From positions 62,001 through 126,000 of IMG/VR virus record IMGVR_UViG_3300019886_000004: a stretch of DNA of 64,000 bases. The stretch is one strand, 5' to 3'. The notes under the pieces were generated by a model, which saw only the letters and a list, made by a program, of their open reading frames with translations, was not told the origin of the DNA and ran no database searches. Every line of letters begins with the position of its first letter. Positions within the stretch are counted from its first letter, which is position 1. Shown here one piece after another: positions 12,201 to 20,403 of this stretch. The stretch is from a virus. A program made the position numbers and the translations under genes.

Positions 12201-15200
12201 ATAAAAAAAAGAAGAGAACTTTTAGGTAAATATAGTCAATATGTTCTAACAGACAAAGGTAAAGTTCAATTTGATACTCAGTGGGCAAGAATGAAAAGAA
12301 AATTGTCTAAAAATGAAATAACTCCTGAGAAATATGAACGTTGGTTGGAGGATAATACTGTAACCGAAAATACTCCAGCTTTCTGGGATGCAAAAAATGC
12401 AATCTTAAAGGATCTTAATGACCTGTATTTAGAAATGGGTGTTGAGAATAAGAAGGATGAAAATATTGGTAAACTCTACAAAGGTATGGAAGATATTACC
12501 AAGGCACATAGAGATTCTAATGGTATAATAAATGGATCAGAAATGCCTGATAAAGAATTAAAAGATGTTAAAAGTTTAGAAGAACAAATTGAAAAAGCTA
12601 AAGATGATTTAGCTAACATATTCGGTTTGACAAGACTTGAAAGAGTAAATATATCTAATCTAAAGAATCAAATTGATGAGATTGGATCTATGATGTATTT
12701 CGAACAAGATCCAGATAAAAGACAGAATCTAGTAAATTTAAAGGCTGATATTGAAGATCAAGTTGATGAAATAGAATCTAAGAAGAAAAATATTAATAAG
12801 AAACTATTGGATAAATATTTTCTTCTAATGAAAAAACTAGGTGAATTAGAAGAAGGTAATGTTACCAAGTATTATTTAGATGAATCACAAGAGAGATTAG
12901 AGCAAGAAACAGCTAAAGTAGATACTTCTAAAATGCCAGTTAAAATGATTATGAATGGTAGAACCTATCAAAAATCAGGTAATGAATGGTTGGAAATATC
13001 TGGAGGTAAAATAGAGAAGAGAGATATAGCTTTCGTAGAAAATATATTTAAAGAAAAAAAAGGAAATGTAAACTATCTTAACTCTGACTGGTATAAAACC
13101 AATCATGTAAAAAAGATGAAGTTTGTTAGAAATGCGGAATACATACCTGGACAGTATGATGTAGCTGCTGGAGATTGGCAAGAAGTAGAAGAACCTACGT
13201 ATGCATGGAAGCAAACAAGACCAAGGGATTCAAACTACATAAACGAAAATCAACCATCTTTTAAATATAAAACCAGGCAAATTAAAGACCAATATATAAA
13301 CAAGAATTATAGAGAAGATATTAATGGAGACTTGAGACCTAAAGTGAAAGGAGTTAAAGATGATAGATTTCTTAATAAGGATTATCAAAGACTTATTAAC
13401 TCTAATAGTTCTCAGGATACTGCCACAGCTAATATGTTAAAATATTTAACAGATACTTATTATAAAGCTCAAGAAGGTATTCCAAAAGGTCTTAGACCAG
13501 GATATGAATTACCTGGAATAAGAAGAACAGATACAGAAAGATTGATAGGTCAAAGTTTGAAGAAATCTAGTCAAGAAATGTTTGAATATCTTGGTCAGAT
13601 AGCTAGAAGTATTAAAGATAAAGCTGTAATTAATGAGCAAGATAAAGATATTTTATTTGGATACAATGATGACTTTAATGGAATAGTTCCAATTAAATTT
13701 CTAGGGGATATTGATTCTAAGGATCAAAGTATAGATTTACCCAAATCTATTTTAACCTTTGCATCTGAAATGTTAAAACGTGAGCAATTAGTTAAAAGTT
13801 TACCTTTTGCAAATGCAGTTAAAGATATTGCAAATAATTCAGATTATAGACCTGTTAAAACTAAGAAAGGTATAGTTGAATCTGTTAAGAGGAAATTTCT
13901 ACCAAAGAATACAGAAGTAGCTAAAAGGTCAGATACAAGTAATACTGCTTTGCAAATTAATGAAATAATAAAATCAGAAATATACGGGGAACAGATGAAA
14001 GATCAACCAGCTGCTAAATTAGTGAATAGTTCACTTAGATTAGGAGCGGGAGCAATGCTTGGTTTAAATTTTGTATCTTCTGTACAGAACTATGCTAATG
14101 CATTTACTCAATCTATCATTGAGACAGAGAGTAAAAATAAGAACTTTGATATGAAAGGTTTCTTTAAGGCTCAAAAGATTTATTATGCTCATGTGGATGA
14201 ACTTATGAGTGATCTAGGTAAGTACGGTAATAAATCTTATATTAACCAATTCTTTGATTACTTTGGTGGTATTAATTATAAAATATTTGGTAAAAATCAT
14301 AAGACATTGGCTCATAGCAAAGTAGGAGAATTTACCAAATCTTTATCGGTGCCTAATACTATAACTGAACATATGCTTAATTATCATATGGGTATAGCTA
14401 TAGCTTTGAAATATAGAGTATCTGATGGTAAAGGTAATATGGTGCCAATATTTGACGCGTTTACTAAAAAAGATGGTAAGCTAGTTCAAAAAGAAGGGTT
14501 TAATATAACAGAGGAAGAAAGAAAAGAACTTATAGCTAGACTTAATAGCTCTGCTAGAAGAATCAATGGTGAATATGGAGATAAAATATTAGCAGATAAA
14601 TATGTTTTAGGAAAACTTGTTTCATTCATGAATAGATATCTAGTGCCGTTTGTAGTAAAAAGGTATGGTGCTAGAAAATTTGATATTCAAGATGGTCAAC
14701 GTGATGAAGGCTATTGGAGATTATTTGGTAAAATTTTAATACAAGATATTAGAACTAAATCTGTTCCAATACTTGGACAATGGAAATATTATACAGCAGA
14801 AGAAAAACAAGCCATAATTAAATCAATGACTGAGCTTGGGTTTACTATCATGTTTGCTTTAATGATTCATGCTTTAGGAGGAGATGACAACAAACAAATT
14901 AAAGATAATAGTATTCTCACTAATAACCTAATATATGCATTAAAAGGTATACAACAGCAAAACGAGGCTTTTATGCCTGTGCCAGGTATAGGTTTTGATG
15001 ATCTTTTTAGAAAGATACAAAATCCTTTTCCAATACTTGGTAAAGTAAAAAATCTTGTTTCTTTAATTCAGGATGGCTCTCATACAGCTTGGTATGAAAT
15101 GGGATTGCCAGGAGTGGATGAAAAGGATGTGAAATATATGCAAAAGACGGGATGGCATAAGCCAGGAGATTTCAAAATGTTTGCAGATTTTCAAAAATTA

Positions 15201-15281
15201 ATAGGAGTACAGAAACTAGTAAATTACTTCTATCCAGATGAGGCATTAAAAGCACAAGAATCAATGTCAAGAATAAAATAA
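9279..15281 (+). CDS. Giant zincin-containing protein, probable ejected virion protein
   Basis: 2000 aa, starting 4 nt after the RNAP stop, with an A/G-rich AAAGGATAA stretch before the ATG. A zinc-metallopeptidase motif HEILHG sits at residues 323-328 (HExxH). The middle third (about 500-1200) is rich in Lys, Glu and Asp with long heptad-like helical stretches, probably coiled coil. The C-terminal third has Gly/Ala-rich segments and a hydrophobic stretch (FTIMFALMIHALGG) that could be membrane-active. Crassvirales genomes usually carry several giant proteins next to the RNAP, thought to be ejected with it; this fits by size and place. The peptidase could process the neighbouring polyprotein, or the motif could be structural. 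No family assigned for the rest. Confidence 0.75.
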   Translation: MNQCPNFSDPKYKYLENKLGELEAYKYWHQHGGDISHVLTNQDRLKLIDRSKELVKYVQGVYSHAAKENPELFLKEIADQLTSSKNEATTARKIAGNELSNIALQLRASENLTPKSINVTMKIIGALKQDKSNPSIVGPLQAKGLVGKRVAPLTFEIPVDPTNFNLMDQQIKATKVAQQINKQAGKEVVTTKVVNGNAAILVDPNIKSIIDKLDPSDFTTYKQYLVDNLYTSKDNPATTDLINNAAKLSRELGRDDLVNVARLIYKYLDKNPTLKTRMVDDIFEETGETGIKAYYNKGTNSITFGRSTMGQSTLEYESETVLHEILHGLTFQPWFKSKVDVPLSQEEKDFKHVVETYYSYFKGKKGAEGYAFTNPEEFLMGALFDKPFQDHLKELGGDTVKGSPFVQFLKDILKRFLALFGIKSKDEIVDKLDPEKIQSSMIEALSDYLGKMKKIDLFNGLKEEGRNYGLSFAITAQQDYLSESERLKAEREEREKMKASLGDNLREQLKKSIDKSILSIKSFGSNIRKRIPESQEGFKAIFKQLKKLEDPAYNLDQIDFFFDFTSEIQAIMNVAHEKIRKLQSDTTINDPDVKLKEYEDIVSAARNFDPILNEIQNIKIQLESLGYKASLVDLDDITLKRDRIESIYSMGVFPLVTDKFVDILSPSSKQAVEMSTTRIDELDKRIALANKNNNKSRVLQLEREKKTEQSKIDKEFTLSSDKVRDWLRGQMGDSNILQVWLMAGVSNSNPLVSGLSKYIRDNVGEAAPAVLELMNTMQSKLEDYESKTNRSRNNILEFNTPLIQTHKIINGKDEKGEYTYEDKRSLLHEFNGGHIQELQKFKRQLTDLYASKREIESTANPNEENLKFLTDRIKETKDKQRQFIRDYMEQQYTTEVHEALDMLHEDLGGYTAWDYMGPVLSRIEDTELAIDQENDPARLADLYNQLDGHNIEFSRLGSLYEKSPDSRELKVAEQIKKRRELLGKYSQYVLTDKGKVQFDTQWARMKRKLSKNEITPEKYERWLEDNTVTENTPAFWDAKNAILKDLNDLYLEMGVENKKDENIGKLYKGMEDITKAHRDSNGIINGSEMPDKELKDVKSLEEQIEKAKDDLANIFGLTRLERVNISNLKNQIDEIGSMMYFEQDPDKRQNLVNLKADIEDQVDEIESKKKNINKKLLDKYFLLMKKLGELEEGNVTKYYLDESQERLEQETAKVDTSKMPVKMIMNGRTYQKSGNEWLEISGGKIEKRDIAFVENIFKEKKGNVNYLNSDWYKTNHVKKMKFVRNAEYIPGQYDVAAGDWQEVEEPTYAWKQTRPRDSNYINENQPSFKYKTRQIKDQYINKNYREDINGDLRPKVKGVKDDRFLNKDYQRLINSNSSQDTATANMLKYLTDTYYKAQEGIPKGLRPGYELPGIRRTDTERLIGQSLKKSSQEMFEYLGQIARSIKDKAVINEQDKDILFGYNDDFNGIVPIKFLGDIDSKDQSIDLPKSILTFASEMLKREQLVKSLPFANAVKDIANNSDYRPVKTKKGIVESVKRKFLPKNTEVAKRSDTSNTALQINEIIKSEIYGEQMKDQPAAKLVNSSLRLGAGAMLGLNFVSSVQNYANAFTQSIIETESKNKNFDMKGFFKAQKIYYAHVDELMSDLGKYGNKSYINQFFDYFGGINYKIFGKNHKTLAHSKVGEFTKSLSVPNTITEHMLNYHMGIAIALKYRVSDGKGNMVPIFDAFTKKDGKLVQKEGFNITEEERKELIARLNSSARRINGEYGDKILADKYVLGKLVSFMNRYLVPFVVKRYGARKFDIQDGQRDEGYWRLFGKILIQDIRTKSVPILGQWKYYTAEEKQAIIKSMTELGFTIMFALMIHALGGDDNKQIKDNSILTNNLIYALKGIQQQNEAFMPVPGIGFDDLFRKIQNPFPILGKVKNLVSLIQDGSHTAWYEMGLPGVDEKDVKYMQKTGWHKPGDFKMFADFQKLIGVQKLVNYFYPDEALKAQESMSRIK

Positions 15282-15285
15282 ATGA

Positions 15286-15310
15286 AAAGTCAGGTTTTAG
15301 ACCTGACTTT
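15286..15310. terminator. Bidirectional terminator between convergent genes
   Basis: A perfect 10-bp inverted repeat, AAAGTCAGGT / ACCTGACTTT, with a 5-nt loop lies between the plus-strand giant genes and the convergent minus-strand module. A/T-rich sequence follows the stem on both strands. Confidence 0.8.
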
Positions 15311-15320
15311 CTAATTTTAA

Positions 15321-15863
15321 CTACTCCTCTCTCAATCTCCTTATACCTCTCATGAAACTTTCATGTTCTAAACTTACGTAATCAGGAGAGTTAGAAAAGG
15401 TATATTTTTCTTTTATGTGTGAGGAATCAGTTTTTACTTTCTCCTCCTCATCAAATGTGTAGTGATTTACACCATATTGTAATCCATAGGACTCCGTTGA
15501 TTCCATTGGTGGAATATTAACAGATGCAATCTTTATTGATTTATAATTCAATGGATTAGGAGGTGTACTAAATTTTTGCATATTCTTTATAACAATATCT
15601 TTAAAAATCTTTAAACTCACATTATCTGGTGTATTAAGATACTCATTAGCATGTTTCTCCATCTCATTATAAACTGAAGTATAATGAGATTGATCACCTT
15701 GTGATTCTGATTGTTCATTTGATCCAAAAGGACCAAACTTTTCTTCTTCATTACCTTTCATATTATTATATCCTCTTGATGTCCAAAATCTTTCAGTATC
15801 CGTATATGTCCTAACTTTAGGTGCTTGTTTTAATTGTTCTTCTATTATTTCTTTTTTACTCAT
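15321..15863 (-). CDS. Hypothetical hydrophilic protein
   Basis: 180 aa, not recognised. It is polar with a Ser/Gln/Glu-rich low-complexity middle and no membrane segment or signal peptide. It is the last gene of the minus-strand module and ends at the shared terminator. Its ATG overlaps the stop of the upstream 92-aa gene by 4 nt, so the two are probably translated together, downstream of DNA polymerase exon 2. Confidence 0.7.
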   Translation of the reverse strand: MSKKEIIEEQLKQAPKVRTYTDTERFWTSRGYNNMKGNEEEKFGPFGSNEQSESQGDQSHYTSVYNEMEKHANEYLNTPDNVSLKIFKDIVIKNMQKFSTPPNPLNYKSIKIASVNIPPMESTESYGLQYGVNHYTFDEEEKVKTDSSHIKEKYTFSNSPDYVSLEHESFMRGIRRLREE

Positions 15864-16138
15864 TGTAGTATATAACTTTCTTGATTTTTACTCCATTTTT
15901 CTTTACATATAAAAAATCCCATAACATTATTAGTATACATAATACCAGGATTAAGTATAAACTTACCATCCTTTCCTTCTACTAATGTCCATACTTTATT
16001 GGAATCTTCTTCTTCGATTATTTCTGTTTCCTCATCATCAAAATCCAACATTGTATTTTCATAGCTAGCACAACTTTGTATTGGATTTCTTTTTACAGAA
16101 AACATTCCATAAAAGTCGTGAAAATTGATTTCATTCAT
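15860..16138 (-). CDS. Hypothetical small acidic protein
   Basis: 92 aa, not recognised. It contains an acidic stretch near residues 33-46 (DDEETEIIEEEDS) and no obvious catalytic motif. It starts 5 nt after the DNA polymerase stop codon and overlaps the next gene by 4 nt, so it belongs to the polymerase transcript. Confidence 0.65.
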   Translation of the reverse strand: MNEINFHDFYGMFSVKRNPIQSCASYENTMLDFDDEETEIIEEEDSNKVWTLVEGKDGKFILNPGIMYTNNVMGFFICKEKWSKNQESYILQ

Positions 16139-16143
16139 AGTTA

Positions 16144-17125
16144 TTAAAACATTGACAACTGTGTATAATCTTCATTAGAAATTTCTGGTTGAATTTCAGA
16201 AATTATTTCATATGTCTTTTTAACGTAAAAATCATAGTTTATGTCATAGTCTTCTATTTTCTTTTCAACATGTTTATTGTATATAGTAGCTTTCCATTTA
16301 CCTGCATCTTCTTGTATTTGCCTACCATCCGGATTACATTTTACAAGCTTAACACCATCGTTTGATATAAAATATCTATTTGTTTTCTGGAGTTTCTCTT
16401 TAATGATGTAGTTGTCCTTAAAGTAGATGGAATTCAAATACCAATCTCCTTTTGTTCTCATCCCAGCACAAAAATCCATAATATTAGTATGATTAGCTAT
16501 AAACAATCTTGGATTTATACCTTTAACATAAAATTCATTGAGAGCTAAGGCTATAATCCTGTAACTTTTATTTTTATGTAGCTCATGGTTTATAGTAAAA
16601 CTCGCTCCTTTGTGTTTAGGTTTTCCATCTGTTTTAACTGCAACATAATCATTTACAGATCTTTGTGCTAGTAATGAATAATCAGCATATTCTAATTTAC
16701 CTTTATCATTATTACCAACTAAGGTTTCCCAGTCTTTACATATTTTCTTATATAATTCTTCTTGGTTTTTATCGAACAAAGATACTATACCATCAGTATT
16801 AGCAGATATTACGTTAATACCCCCCAAAACTAAACGTTCAATTAACATAATAAGATCTATCTGACTTCCTATAGTCACGTCAAAACATGTTTTTGGAGAA
16901 AACTGCCAATTTGTTTTATCCTGTAACTTTCCAAAAAGACCTCCATTTGCTGCTAATTTATAAGCTTCATCTACTGATTTATACTTACCTTCTTTAGTTT
17001 GCTTATACATATCCTTAGCAATGTCTCTATCACCTATTAATTTGTCAACTATACCTAACCATTCTATACCAAGGTGCTCCGGGTAAAGTTTTCTTTTTCT
17101 AATTGCATTGGGATACATACCACCT
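16144..17125 (-). CDS. Family B DNA polymerase, exon 2 (polymerase palm, fingers and thumb)
   Basis: C-terminal exon of the replicative polymerase. Joined to exon 1 it gives 977 + 982 = 1959 nt, exactly 652 codons plus stop. The junction codon GT|A (Val326) is followed by GGMYPNAI, which rebuilds motif A as Asp325-V-G-G-M-Y-P, the counterpart of DxxSLYP. Motif B is KLAANGGLFGK from Lys382 and motif C is NTDG at 435-438 with Asp437. A longer open frame to 17148 exists but its first residues are intron sequence that replaces the motif A Asp, so it is not the true start. At 652 aa it is at the small end for family B. Crassvirales encode either a family A or a family B replicase; this one has B. 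Confidence 0.88.
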
Positions 17126-17824
17126 CTAACTAACATCAAGACTTTCATCTTGAACTGGACTATATTTTAATTTTAAAAATTTCCTCCAAACGAAACCGTA
17201 CATGCTTGGTTTTTCTCCAGAACATACTGCATATATGTTGTGGCGCTTGTAAGTTGGATTATCATCAAGTATACTTTTCATTGTATTCCAAATCTTAATT
17301 AATTTACCTTCTTTTGTTTTTTGATGTATTTCATAAATAGTTCTAGATTGTGAAACTTTGTTTGCCATTTCTTCTTTTGCTTCTGGATTTTCTCGGTAGA
17401 ATTTAGAACAATTACCACCAATATATCCCCTTGTTTTTCTTAATTTATAAGCATTAGATAATTTCTTTCTTGTTTCATCACTAACTATTAAACCTGTTTT
17501 GGAATCTTCTCTTTTATTATATCCACATTTACTATTTAAAGAATTGAATTGTTTAATCCAATAAATTTCTTTTTCTGATATTAATTTTTCATCTAATTCT
17601 AAATATTCCAAAACAAAATAATCAAAATTCTCTCTTCCGTACTTAAGCCATGCATTTATAAAATGATCATTTTCACTGTCTCTTTTTTTATTATTGAGAT
17701 TTGTTATGTGATTTTTGATCCTTCTATGAATACATTTTGCTTTTCCAATGTAAACTTTATTATTAATTAAATTCCTAATACAATAAATACCTGATTTTTC
17801 TTTATCTTTTATATTTGCTTTCAT
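17126..17824 (-). CDS. Intron-encoded GIY-YIG homing endonuclease
   Basis: 232 aa from the ATG at 17824. A TTG at 17839 in the same frame is possible but less likely. The GIY-YIG nuclease domain is N-terminal: SGIYCI at 11-16, VYIGKA at 24-29, a downstream Arg-rich IHRRIKNH helix, and the catalytic-Glu region EKEIYWI. The C-terminus (HNIYAVCSGEKPSMYGFVW) resembles the small NUMOD-type DNA-binding repeats of such enzymes. Its role would be to cut intronless polymerase alleles and spread the intron. The last base of its TAG stop is also the 3'-terminal G of the intron, so the ORF runs exactly to the splice site. Confidence 0.9.
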   Translation of the reverse strand: MKANIKDKEKSGIYCIRNLINNKVYIGKAKCIHRRIKNHITNLNNKKRDSENDHFINAWLKYGRENFDYFVLEYLELDEKLISEKEIYWIKQFNSLNSKCGYNKREDSKTGLIVSDETRKKLSNAYKLRKTRGYIGGNCSKFYRENPEAKEEMANKVSQSRTIYEIHQKTKEGKLIKIWNTMKSILDDNPTYKRHNIYAVCSGEKPSMYGFVWRKFLKLKYSPVQDESLDVS

Positions 17825-17827
17825 AAT

Positions 17828-17859
17828 ATAATATAGCAAATATTTAGGATATAACCAAG
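17828..17859 (-). promoter_or_regulatory. Possible promoter inside the intron for the endonuclease
   Basis: CTTG, a 20-nt spacer and TATATTAT fit the spacing of the other promoters in this window, with one mismatch in the -33 box. The -7 box ends only 3 nt before the ATG, so transcription would be leaderless. The boxes resemble those before the HNH endonuclease at 23495-23526. Confidence 0.4.
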
Positions 17860-17879
17860 TAAATTTTAAAATTTGTGGT

Positions 17880-18081
17880 CTTTCGAATACAGTTTATAGT
17901 TGTATCCTACTCTCTTTCGAGATAGTCTCTGAACGTTCTCCTGTTCGGAGCTTCGCTGCTGATTGTCCAATCCCTTAATTTTCAAGCATTTACGTTTAAA
18001 CCTATTTCATTTTTCCGATTTAGCTTAAAGGCTCTAAGGAGTTTCCAGCAATTAACCACATTATGACGCAGGTTTTACTTT
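17880..18081 (-). ncRNA. Group I intron ribozyme core
   Basis: This is the non-coding part of the intron between the 5' splice site and the endonuclease gene. It holds P1 with its guide sequence, the P/Q pairing elements, the GAACAGGAGAACGTTC region and the GTTCAGAGACTA signature, followed by local hairpins. It is richer in G+C than the flanking genes. All the catalytic core lies upstream of the ORF, so the ORF occupies the 3' peripheral region (P8/P9 side) and ends at the 3' splice site. Confidence 0.85.
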
Positions 18082-19058
18082 ACGTCAGCATCACGCATTA
18101 TTTGATCACTAGTTGGAATAACCAACCTTGGTTGATCATCACTATGAAGACCACCTTTTGCTATAAGGTATCTTGTACCACCAATTTTAAATGGAAACTC
18201 TTGTTTTTTATCAAATAAAACAGGAGTTTTTCTTATACTATTTATAAACGAATTTAATTCTTTGGTAACGAAACTAGTATAGGATGGAAAGCAATCTTCA
18301 AAGGTGAAAGGTTTTATAACTGACACCTTTTCTTTTAACTGCTTTCTTGTAATTCCAGCTGCTTTTAAGTAATTAGTTTTGTTAATTTCATCACCTATCT
18401 TTACATCATCAAAATTAGTGCAATCAAATCCAAATTCTTTTCGTATGTCTTTTCTTAGCTGAAGTTTATCTTTATCTTTATAAAGTTCGTTATCAGTCTT
18501 ACCTCTTGTTATTTCATAGAATTTTTTGGTAGATAAACAGTCATTCTTACAATAATCAATAATGAGGTCAGCTTTTTCTCTAGTGTCTACGGAATCTCTA
18601 TGATCAATTGGCATATCTTCTATGTTATGCCAGTCCATCATATATTGTAGCCACTTTAAACCCACTCTCTTTGCCTTATTATTATAATGCCATACTTTGT
18701 ACAGATCCACTTGCCTAATGGCTAAATCACGCTCCCAATAGTCTGGCCATTCTTCATTGTTAGCTTTCTGAATTACATGGTTAGAATAATTTGAAATATA
18801 TTCAGCTATATTTTTTCCTGGAATTTTTTCTTCTAACCAAACCATACTATTCTCAAGTATCATCTGTTGTACTTGAGAGTCAAATGCTAAACTATTAAAA
18901 CCTATCTGTCCTTTTAGAGTTTTTAAATGCTTTTTTAATTCATATAAATCATTCTTAAATTTGGATATTTCAAAAACATTAAATCTGTCTTTTTTTATAT
19001 CTAAGTCAACATAAAGGAAGAAATCTTTAAGAGTTTCTAGATCATAGATAACTATCAT
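18082..19058 (-). CDS. Family B DNA polymerase, exon 1 (3'-5' exonuclease domain)
   Basis: N-terminal exon: 325 codons plus GT of codon 326. Exonuclease motifs are Exo I YDLET with Asp6 and Glu8, Exo II GFNSLAFD at 53-60, and Exo III YCKNDCL with Tyr169 and Asp173, so proofreading is probably intact. It ends RDADV at the motif A Asp325. Without splicing, translation would run two residues into the intron and stop at TAA, giving a polymerase-less exonuclease fragment of 327 aa. It starts 12 nt after the -7 box of its own promoter, so its leader is only a few nucleotides long. Confidence 0.9.
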
Positions 19059-19070
19059 AACTTTTTATTG

Positions 19071-19102
19071 TAAAGTTACGAATAATTATCTATATTTCCA
19101 AA
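19071..19102 (-). promoter_or_regulatory. Promoter for DNA polymerase
   Basis: Minus strand: TTTG, 20-nt spacer, TAACTTTA. This matches the Bacteroidota primary-sigma consensus (TTTG / TAnnTTTG) with one -7 mismatch. It lies between the stop of the 66-aa gene and the polymerase start. Confidence 0.75.
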
Positions 19103-19303
19103 TTAATTCTCAATACTGTTCAAAATTACTTCTCTTAATTGTCTTTCCAGTGCTTGCTGCTTGCATTGTAATTCAAAAATCTCTCCAGCATGTTCAGAAG
19201 AGTTGTGTCCATAATATAACATATTTAATGCATCTTTTACTTCACGTATTTCAAAATTAAGAGTAAATACTATTAGTTCACCACTTTCCTTTGCTTCTAT
19301 CAT
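19103..19303 (-). CDS. Hypothetical small protein
   Basis: 66 aa, not recognised. The second half is predicted helical and charged (QQALERQLREVILN). Its start overlaps the stop of the MazG-like gene by 4 nt, so it is co-translated with it. It ends immediately before the polymerase promoter. Confidence 0.6.
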   Translation of the reverse strand: MIEAKESGELIVFTLNFEIREVKDALNMLYYGHNSSEHAGEIFELQCKQQALERQLREVILNSIEN

Positions 19304-19629
19304 ATGTTATATTTATATTTACCTTCATTTAAGTATCCTATAAATTTATTGGCTTTATAAACTTTTCTTACATTGATCTCCCAAACACTTATTTTAAATC
19401 TCTCCATCAACATTTCCAGTCTAATATATACATCACCTATTTCTTCTATTAAATGGTCTTTAGTAGGTTTATGAGGATCTATTTTATTCATCATCTTAAG
19501 TAGAACCTCCTGCAATTCAGTAAGTTCTTCGCAAGTTTTAGCTAATAGAAACTTTTCATTATTATTTTTTGCAAGATATCTAAACAACCTACTTGCTCCA
19601 TTGGTATTAGCTACTTTATTTTTATACAT
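19300..19629 (-). CDS. MazG-like nucleotide pyrophosphohydrolase
   Basis: 109 aa. It has the all-alpha NTP pyrophosphohydrolase pattern: EELTELQEVL at about 34-43 (ExxE-like) followed by IEEIGDVYIRLEML at about 62-75 (ExxD), the four acidic metal ligands of the MazG / HisE superfamily. Members hydrolyse NTPs or dNTPs to the monophosphate and PPi. In phages they are proposed to clean the nucleotide pool or lower ppGpp. It sits among dUTPase, ribonucleotide reductase and DNA polymerase, which suits nucleotide metabolism. Substrate unknown. Confidence 0.75.
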   Translation of the reverse strand: MYKNKVANTNGASRLFRYLAKNNNEKFLLAKTCEELTELQEVLLKMMNKIDPHKPTKDHLIEEIGDVYIRLEMLMERFKISVWEINVRKVYKANKFIGYLNEGKYKYNI

Positions 19630-19641
19630 TATATTCCAATT

Positions 19642-19671
19642 AAAAAAGCCAGAGTTTTTAATCCTGGCTTT
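19642..19671 (-). terminator. Rho-independent terminator
   Basis: On the minus strand the 8-bp stem AAAGCCAG / CTGGCTTT is followed by a run of six T. It ends the transcript of the 124-aa gene. Confidence 0.8.
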
Positions 19672-19678
19672 TATTTTT

Positions 19679-20053
19679 TTAAACTGTTTTTAAGTTTGCA
19701 ACTGATTGATCTTCTTCAACCTGTTCTGAAAGCTCCCATTCTTGACCATCATAGTTAGATACATAGTTATCAAGAATAAACTGAACTGCAGATTTATCAG
19801 AGATTGTAACCCTGTAATACTGTTCTGCTCGACCTTGACTTATAGTCACTTTTCCAGTTTTGCTGGCTTTAGGCATATCAACAAAATTCTCCTTTACTGA
19901 ATTAAACTGACAAACTAACATCTGTTCAAGAGGATTCCAAGCAGCATGCATAATAGGAGAATCTCCAAATGCTAATAGATCCCAAGAATCAACTTCTTTT
20001 CCAATCTTTTCAATTCTTACTTTGTTCTTTACAAAAACTAATGGTTTTGACAT
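19679..20053 (-). CDS. Hypothetical protein, single-gene transcript
   Basis: 124 aa, not recognised with certainty. A beta-rich middle (MLVCQFNSV, YYRVTISD) and acidic C-terminus are visible. It has its own strong promoter 16 nt upstream of the ATG and its own terminator, so it is expressed independently, which suggests a protein needed in quantity or at a specific time. No catalytic motif. Confidence 0.7.
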   Translation of the reverse strand: MSKPLVFVKNKVRIEKIGKEVDSWDLLAFGDSPIMHAAWNPLEQMLVCQFNSVKENFVDMPKASKTGKVTISQGRAEQYYRVTISDKSAVQFILDNYVSNYDGQEWELSEQVEEDQSVANLKTV

Positions 20054-20069
20054 AAATATATATTTTATG

Positions 20070-20101
20070 CAAAGTTACAACTAATTTCTGTAATTTCCAA
20101 A
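20070..20101 (-). promoter_or_regulatory. Promoter, perfect Bacteroidota consensus
   Basis: TTTG, 20-nt spacer, TAACTTTG on the minus strand, upstream of the 124-aa gene. Confidence 0.8.
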
Positions 20102-20108
20102 TTTATTT

Positions 20109-20327
20109 TTAAATAAAATTTCTCCTCACATTATTACATAAATCATGATACTCACTACTACACTCTGTAGCTAACTCTCTAAGTTCTTTAAGTGCGCGCA
20201 TCTTTTCAGAAGGTCTCATTGAATCATCATGTTGGATCTCTAGTATCTGATGTTTCACTGACCTTAATTCTGTTTTCCTAGTTCCGATCTCATAATCGTT
20301 AACTCTATTGAGTGATAGAAATGACAT
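20109..20327 (-). CDS. Hypothetical small charged protein
   Basis: 72 aa, not recognised. It is highly charged and helical, with EIQHDD and EKMRALKELRELA segments. It lies between the ribonucleotide reductase terminator and the next promoter. No clear promoter of its own was seen, so it may rely on read-through. Confidence 0.6.
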   Translation of the reverse strand: MSFLSLNRVNDYEIGTRKTELRSVKHQILEIQHDDSMRPSEKMRALKELRELATECSSEYHDLCNNVRRNFI

Positions 20328-20342
20328 ATTAATTAATTTAAA

Positions 20343-20371
20343 GTAAAAAGACTGGCAATATACCAGTCTTT
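20343..20371 (-). terminator. Terminator of the ribonucleotide reductase gene
   Basis: 9-bp perfect stem AAAGACTGG / CCAGTCTTT with a 7-nt loop, T-rich on the minus-strand 3' side. Confidence 0.8.
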
Positions 20372-20403
20372 AGTTTTCATATCGGATTTAAAAACGGGAC
20401 TTA

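Larger units (their letters stand above)
17126..18081 (-). mobile_element. Group I self-splicing intron in the DNA polymerase gene (956 nt)
   Basis: Boundaries are readable. The 5' exon ends UGACGU at 18087-18082 and pairs over six positions with the internal guide GCGUCA (18069-18064), giving P1 with the canonical U.G wobble at the splice site. The 3' end is a G at 17126 (omega G), leaving exon 2 to start A-GGT-GGT-ATG. Core elements on the minus strand: AATTGCTGGAAAC within 18038-18053 (P-like), AATCAGCAGCGAAGC at 17964-17950 (Q-like) and GTTCAGAGACTA at 17934-17923, the near-universal P7/P3 signature. Splicing restores a 652-codon frame. It carries a GIY-YIG endonuclease gene and so is probably mobile. 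It interrupts the catalytic Asp motif, a typical conserved insertion target. Confidence 0.93.

Noticed and set aside
16144-17148. Stand-alone polymerase fragment starting at 17148
   Set aside because: Its first eight codons are intron sequence; splicing restores the catalytic Asp and the correct frame, so the exon begins at 17125.
17126-17839. TTG start at 17839 for the GIY-YIG gene
   Set aside because: It adds five hydrophobic residues encoded by the promoter-like TATATTAT stretch; the ATG at 17824 gives a normal N-terminus for the family.
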